Source: Oceanobacillus sp. CFH 90083 (GTDB lineage: Bacteria; Bacillota; Bacilli; Bacillales; Amphibacillaceae). Taken from it: a DNA stretch of 64,000 nt. The stretch is taken from the NCBI RefSeq assembly GCF_009389585.1, contig NZ_VIYG01000003.1, positions 124,001-188,000 on the forward strand, written 5' to 3'. The notes beneath the pieces are model-generated. The model did not search any database. It saw nothing but the letters and a program-made list of their open reading frames with translations, and was not told the origin of the DNA. The translations under genes were made by a program, and so were the position numbers. Position 1 is the stretch's first letter; every line of letters starts with the position of its first letter. Below are positions 60,292 through 64,000 of this stretch, one piece after another.

Positions 60292-62496
60292 ATGCAAACA
60301 CCTGATGCAGCAGCATTAAAAACAAATGGGAGATTCTTTTCTCTTGCCTTTAAGAAAAACAATTATAAAACAGAAGAAATAACAGTGATGCAGAATACGG
60401 TCAATCAGCTATTAGAAATTTCTACTACATCGAAAAAGCCAGGGATGCTTCTGGGGCACATTCAATCAGGAAAAACACGCTCTTTCCTTGGTTCCATGGG
60501 ATTAGGGTTTGATAATGGTTTTGAGGTTGTGATTATCCTGACAAAGAATTCAAATGCGCTTGTCAGACAGACCTATGAAAGATTAGAAAGTGAATTTTTA
60601 GAATGCATAGAGGAAGATAATTTAGCGGTTTATGACATTATGAAAATGCCGGTCAAGCTGCGTAAATTTGAATTAAAGAAAAAGCTTGTAATTGTTCTGA
60701 AAAAAGAAAAGAAAAATATGCAGCGTTTAGAAAGTCTATTATTTGAAAGGTATCCGGAGCTGGCCATGCGGAAAATCTTATTTATTGATGATGAAGCAGA
60801 TTTCGCTTCTGTAGCTTATGACAATATCAGAGATAAGAATATAATAGATCTCAAAGTGATTGCCGGGCAAATTGATGACATTCGTGCCAAGTTAGATGAT
60901 GCGGCTTATCTGCAGGTAACAGCAACACCATACTCCTTATACCTTCAGCCGGATGATATGACGGTTCATGAGCATAAAGCATTTCAGCCGAAGCGGCCGG
61001 CGTTTACAGAATTAGTGCCAGTGCATGATAAATATGTCGGCGGAGAAATGTATTTTGAAAAATCTAAAGAAGATCAGCATATGGCGAGTTATCTCTATCA
61101 TGAAATTCAGGAAGAAGAGCTTGAAATTTTAAGAAAAAGTGATAAACGCAGGGTGAAAGTGACTCATTTACTTAGAGGTGAGCGTTATGAAGGGATCCGC
61201 ACTGCTCTGATTCATTTTATTGTCGGCAGTAAAATTCGTAATATTCAACAGGAAAAAGAGAATCAGCGTCTTGAAAAATATGCTTTTATTATGCATACCA
61301 TCACCACAAAGGCTGCCCATCAGTGGCAGGAAGAGGTAATGCTCCATATGGAGGAGCAGCTCCGCGACGCAATGGAGAAGGAAGACCCAGTCTTTGATCA
61401 GTTAATCCGGAAAGCATATCAGGATTTCAGGCGCTCACAAAGGGAGGGGATGTATTTTCCTGCCTTCGCTGAAGTGTTTTCCAAAGTCCGTGAAGCCATT
61501 GCTGAAGAAGAGCTGTTGATTGAAATAGTGAACTCAGAGCAGGACGTCGATAATCTATTAGACAAATCAGGAGAGCTGAAACTGCGGACACCGCTTAACT
61601 TCTTTATCGGCGGCCAAATTCTCGACCGCGGTATTACGATAAAAAATCTAATTGGTTTCTACTATGGACGGAACCCGCAAAAATTTCAGCAGGATACTGT
61701 ATTACAGCACTCGCGAATGTATGGAGCCCGTCCGCTGGCAGATATTGCGGTTACCCGTTTTTATACAACGAAACGAATTTATGATGTGATGGAGCAGATG
61801 CATGAGTTTGATACAGAGCTGCGCAGGGCTTTTGAATCTGGGGCGAACAGCGGGGAAGTGACCTTTATTCAAAAGGATATCAATCATACGATTTTACCGT
61901 GCAATCCGAATAAAATTTTATTATCAAGCGTGCAAATGCTGAAGCCGGGAAAAAGGATGCTGCCAACAGGTTTTCAAACAATTGCGAAGAGCTATCTGGA
62001 GCGGGAAATGAAGAAAATAGATAAATATGTGGAAACAATGAAGCAGACAGCAAAAGCAGCACACCCCAAGGATGACCGCTGTTTTCTGGTTAAAAAGGAA
62101 AAAGTACAGCAGCTGGTAGAAATGATATATCAAACCTATGAGTTTAAAGAAGGCTACGAGTGGGATTTAGAAACTTATTGTGCTGTAATGAACTATTTAT
62201 CAGAAGAAATAGACACAAATCGAAAAGGATATGTCTGGGTAATTTTACGCCAGAATCGTAATATGGCACGTATTCGGAAAAGCACTGGCCGATTTGAAGA
62301 TGCACCGGATACAAAGCAGGATGAATTGAAAATAGCTCGTCAGCTGGCCAGGGTCATCCCGGCATTTATTTTGATAAGGCAGCATGGAGCAGAGGAACAG
62401 GGCTGGCGTGGCGGCGCTTTTTATTGGCCGGTGCTGGTTGCGCCTGAGGAGACGAAAACGACGGTGTTTGCCGGGAAAGGGATAAAGGAACGGTAA
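60292..62496 (+). CDS. Z1 domain-containing SF2 helicase-like ATPase
   Basis: A 734-aa protein. Walker A is GHIQSGKT (55-62), Walker B with the DEAD-like box is ILFIDDEADFAS (~163-174) and motif III is VTATPYSLYL (~208). The Z1 domain follows with NFFIGGQILDRGITIKNLIGFYYGR and motif VI-like LQHSRMYGARP (~440-490). Z1 proteins are known from restriction or defence islands with MORC-type ATPases, DUF4420 and m5C methylases. None of these partners is here. The C-terminal ~190 residues are helical and basic. The start is ATG 60292 behind AAGGA, because the longer GTG frame would begin inside a terminator stem. Confidence 0.82.
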   Translation: MQTPDAAALKTNGRFFSLAFKKNNYKTEEITVMQNTVNQLLEISTTSKKPGMLLGHIQSGKTRSFLGSMGLGFDNGFEVVIILTKNSNALVRQTYERLESEFLECIEEDNLAVYDIMKMPVKLRKFELKKKLVIVLKKEKKNMQRLESLLFERYPELAMRKILFIDDEADFASVAYDNIRDKNIIDLKVIAGQIDDIRAKLDDAAYLQVTATPYSLYLQPDDMTVHEHKAFQPKRPAFTELVPVHDKYVGGEMYFEKSKEDQHMASYLYHEIQEEELEILRKSDKRRVKVTHLLRGERYEGIRTALIHFIVGSKIRNIQQEKENQRLEKYAFIMHTITTKAAHQWQEEVMLHMEEQLRDAMEKEDPVFDQLIRKAYQDFRRSQREGMYFPAFAEVFSKVREAIAEEELLIEIVNSEQDVDNLLDKSGELKLRTPLNFFIGGQILDRGITIKNLIGFYYGRNPQKFQQDTVLQHSRMYGARPLADIAVTRFYTTKRIYDVMEQMHEFDTELRRAFESGANSGEVTFIQKDINHTILPCNPNKILLSSVQMLKPGKRMLPTGFQTIAKSYLEREMKKIDKYVETMKQTAKAAHPKDDRCFLVKKEKVQQLVEMIYQTYEFKEGYEWDLETYCAVMNYLSEEIDTNRKGYVWVILRQNRNMARIRKSTGRFEDAPDTKQDELKIARQLARVIPAFILIRQHGAEEQGWRGGAFYWPVLVAPEETKTTVFAGKGIKER

Positions 62497-62583
62497 TGCT
62501 GAGTGAATAATCAGTTTCATAAAAGGGATGCACAGTTGAACAAATAATGACAGCAAGCTGTTGACTGAAGAGAAAAAGAAGAC

Positions 62584-62627
62584 AAAAAAACCAATCAAAT
62601 TTTGTTTCGAATTTGATTGGTTTTTTT
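62584..62627. terminator. Bidirectional terminator
   Basis: AAAAAAACCAATCAAATT and its exact complement around an 8-nt loop, ending in T7 on either strand. It separates the Z1 gene from the convergent tpx. Confidence 0.9.
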
Positions 62628-62634
62628 CAGTCAA

Positions 62635-63132
62635 TTAAGCGTTTTTAGCAGCTTCCAGTGCTTTTTCGTAATTTGGATGATTTGTAATTTCATTTACATA
62701 TTCTACGTAAGTAATGGTATTATTAGCATCTACTACAAAAATGGCTCTTGCTAAGAGGCGCAATTCTTCAACCAGCATACCGTAATTTTCCCCGAAACTG
62801 GCATCGCGATGATCGGATAACGTATCCAGTTTCTTAATATCATTTGCGGCACACCAACGGCTTTGTGCGAAAGGTAAATCCATACTGATTGTTAGAATTT
62901 GAACATTTGGGATGGTGTCTGCTTCTTTATTGAATCGAATTGTTTCCTCTTCACACACACCTGTATCAATAGATGGAACGGTAGTGATTAATTTAACTTT
63001 TCCCTTGTAATTATCTAATGTAACCTCATCTAAATGATTGGAAAGAACAGTGAAATCAGGAGCAGGATCGCCTACTCTAATTTCCTTTCCGATCAATGTG
63101 ATTTCTTCCTGATTAAAAGTAACTGATGCCAT
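62635..63132 (-). CDS. tpx: Thiol peroxidase Tpx
   Basis: A 165-aa atypical 2-Cys peroxiredoxin. The peroxidatic Cys ~60 is in PSIDTGVCEEETIRF and the resolving Cys ~94 in SRWCAANDIKKLDTL. VGDPAPDFTVLSNHLDEV and the ARAIFVVDANNTITYVEYV ending are family-typical. It reduces hydroperoxides with thioredoxin. AGGAGGAATTT precedes the ATG. It is probably monocistronic. Confidence 0.95.
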   Translation of the reverse strand: MASVTFNQEEITLIGKEIRVGDPAPDFTVLSNHLDEVTLDNYKGKVKLITTVPSIDTGVCEEETIRFNKEADTIPNVQILTISMDLPFAQSRWCAANDIKKLDTLSDHRDASFGENYGMLVEELRLLARAIFVVDANNTITYVEYVNEITNHPNYEKALEAAKNA

Positions 63133-63375
63133 GAAAATTCCTCCTGTAATTCATTATATTTTATTAAAAATGTTCATTAAATCGTTTGCAAGGAGGTTGA
63201 GGTTCTCCTTGTATCCCTTGATATGAAGAACATTAATAAATGTAAGCCCGGATAGTATCGATAGTCGTATAAAGTAAATTTAATTTTCTTTCACAAGCTT
63301 TTTTAACACACTTATGATAAGTACCGTTTCTTTATTAGACAGCGGTTCTGTCTAATAGAAGTAATAGGCGGACGG

Positions 63376-64000
63376 CTAACATCCGCATGACTTCCTTACT
63401 ATCATCGAAGGCGGTAATTCAATATGCTTCATATAGTTCGGATTGTTAATTTTATTTAAAAGCATATCAAAAGCTGTTTTCCCAATGGTTTCAGGTGGTA
63501 AAAGGATATTGGTAATAGGCGGATCAATAATATGTGAAGATGAAAAATCCCCGAAACCGATTAATGCAATATCATCTGGAATTTTTAATTTTAATTCCTT
63601 AATTTTGCTTATTGCTCCAATTGTCATTAAATCATTCTGAACAAAAAAAGCGGAAATTTGATTATCTTTGGTGAGCAGGTCCTGGACGGCATCTGAGCCA
63701 CCTTTCACTTTAGCATATCCCTGGACAAAAAATTCTTCCTGATATGGAATATTATATTGTCTCAATGCTTCTTGATAGCCTTTCAGCCTATCATCAGTGG
63801 TTGATACATTTGGATAGGAATAAATAAATCCTATCTTTTGATGACCATGCTGAAGAAGATGCATCGTAGCATCATAACCCAATTGGAAATTATCCCCTGT
63901 AACTCTTGGAATGTTTTTTATTGTAGATTCGTAGCGATTTAACATAACAATTGGAAAGTTATCTTTTGTATAATTTTGTAAATACTGAATATCACCTGAG
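63376..64000 (-). CDS. LacI-family transcriptional regulator (C-terminal part)
   Basis: The frame is open to the window edge; ~208 residues of the effector domain are present. FPIVMLNRYESTIKNIPRVT, DNFQLGYDATMHLLQHGHQKIGFIY, DRLKGYQEALRQYNIPY, ISAFFVQNDLMTIGAISKIKE and IPDDIALIGFGDFSSSHIIDPPIT are the standard Peripla_BP_3 sequence of LacI/GalR regulators. The HTH lies beyond the window. The sugar or other ligand and the target genes cannot be told. It ends in SCGC. Confidence 0.9.
   Translation of the reverse strand, partial: SGDIQYLQNYTKDNFPIVMLNRYESTIKNIPRVTGDNFQLGYDATMHLLQHGHQKIGFIYSYPNVSTTDDRLKGYQEALRQYNIPYQEEFFVQGYAKVKGGSDAVQDLLTKDNQISAFFVQNDLMTIGAISKIKELKLKIPDDIALIGFGDFSSSHIIDPPITNILLPPETIGKTAFDMLLNKINNPNYMKHIELPPSMIVRKSCGC

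Noticed and set aside
63334-63356. Hairpin ATTAGACAG/CTGTCTAAT after the LacI gene
   Set aside because: Only 9 bp and no T tract on either strand; not called as a terminator.
1-64000. CRISPR array, prophage, tRNA or rRNA genes
   Set aside because: No regularly spaced repeats, phage structural genes or RNA-gene signatures were seen on either strand.

Overview
The window is low-GC Firmicutes DNA from a spore-forming member of the Bacillaceae, most like Oceanobacillus or Virgibacillus. The evidence is a small acid-soluble spore protein (SspP type), a YtxJ-type bacilliredoxin, B. subtilis-like thi, rib and mhq gene sets, strong AGGAGG ribosome binding sites and AT-rich intergenic DNA. It is ordinary chromosome with many small accessory cassettes and an unusually large number of decayed genes. 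I see no tRNA, rRNA, CRISPR array or prophage.

Layout. 1-9.9 kb: end of a CPBP protease, a NarL-type two-component pair, a SnoaL-like protein, the relic of an ABC transporter beside a long palindrome, EcsC, four small lipoproteins, a cupin and a broken glutamate dehydrogenase. 9-11 kb: a nucleotidyltransferase, a deleted RibD-like reductase, sspP and a zinc-ribbon protein. 11.1-16.8 kb: a quinone/electrophile-detoxification cluster (MhqR-type MarR regulator, ring-cleaving dioxygenase, flavin reductase, a coupled 42-aa ORF, MhqD esterase, WrbA). The flavin reductase gene is split by a group II intron carrying its own reverse transcriptase. 16.9-20 kb: a large membrane-anchored protein, a broken CoaB-like gene and a methyltransferase. 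20.1-24.1 kb: a TPP riboswitch and tenI-thiO-thiS-thiG-thiF. 24.3-35.3 kb: single genes, including a LysM-tailed alkaline phosphatase, a WYL regulator, a DinB/AlkZ-like/HicB-DinB group, and a DUF308 gene between two copies of an 88-nt hairpin repeat. 35.6-41.8 kb: glycerate kinase plus SLC13 permease, an IS200/IS605-type relic that looks like an omega-RNA/right end without tnpB, a LysR regulator and an unlinked aroA. 41.9-47.5 kb: a BCCT transporter, an FMN riboswitch and ribD-ribE-ribBA-ribH. 47.6-50.1 kb: a second MarR regulator with two more ring-cleaving dioxygenases. 52.1-55.4 kb: a second IS-like structured relic, an alanine-dehydrogenase-like gene and a GltS-type symporter. 55.4-60 kb: a complete-looking tartrate/D-malate operon (GntR regulator, dehydrogenase/decarboxylase, glycerate kinase, SLC13 permease). 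60.3-64 kb: a solitary Z1-domain helicase-like ATPase, thiol peroxidase and the end of a LacI regulator.

Themes. Two glycerate kinase/SLC13 pairs suggest hydroxy-dicarboxylate use, with tartrate converted to glycerate and then phosphoglycerate. Three paralogous ring-cleaving dioxygenases under two MarR regulators suggest quinone stress defence. The best candidates for unusual biology are the orphan Z1 protein, the two tnpB-less IS605-like relics with structured RNA-like ends, the seamless intron in the mhq cluster, and the repeat pair whose loop is inverted between copies. All family assignments come from motif recognition by eye; no database search was run.
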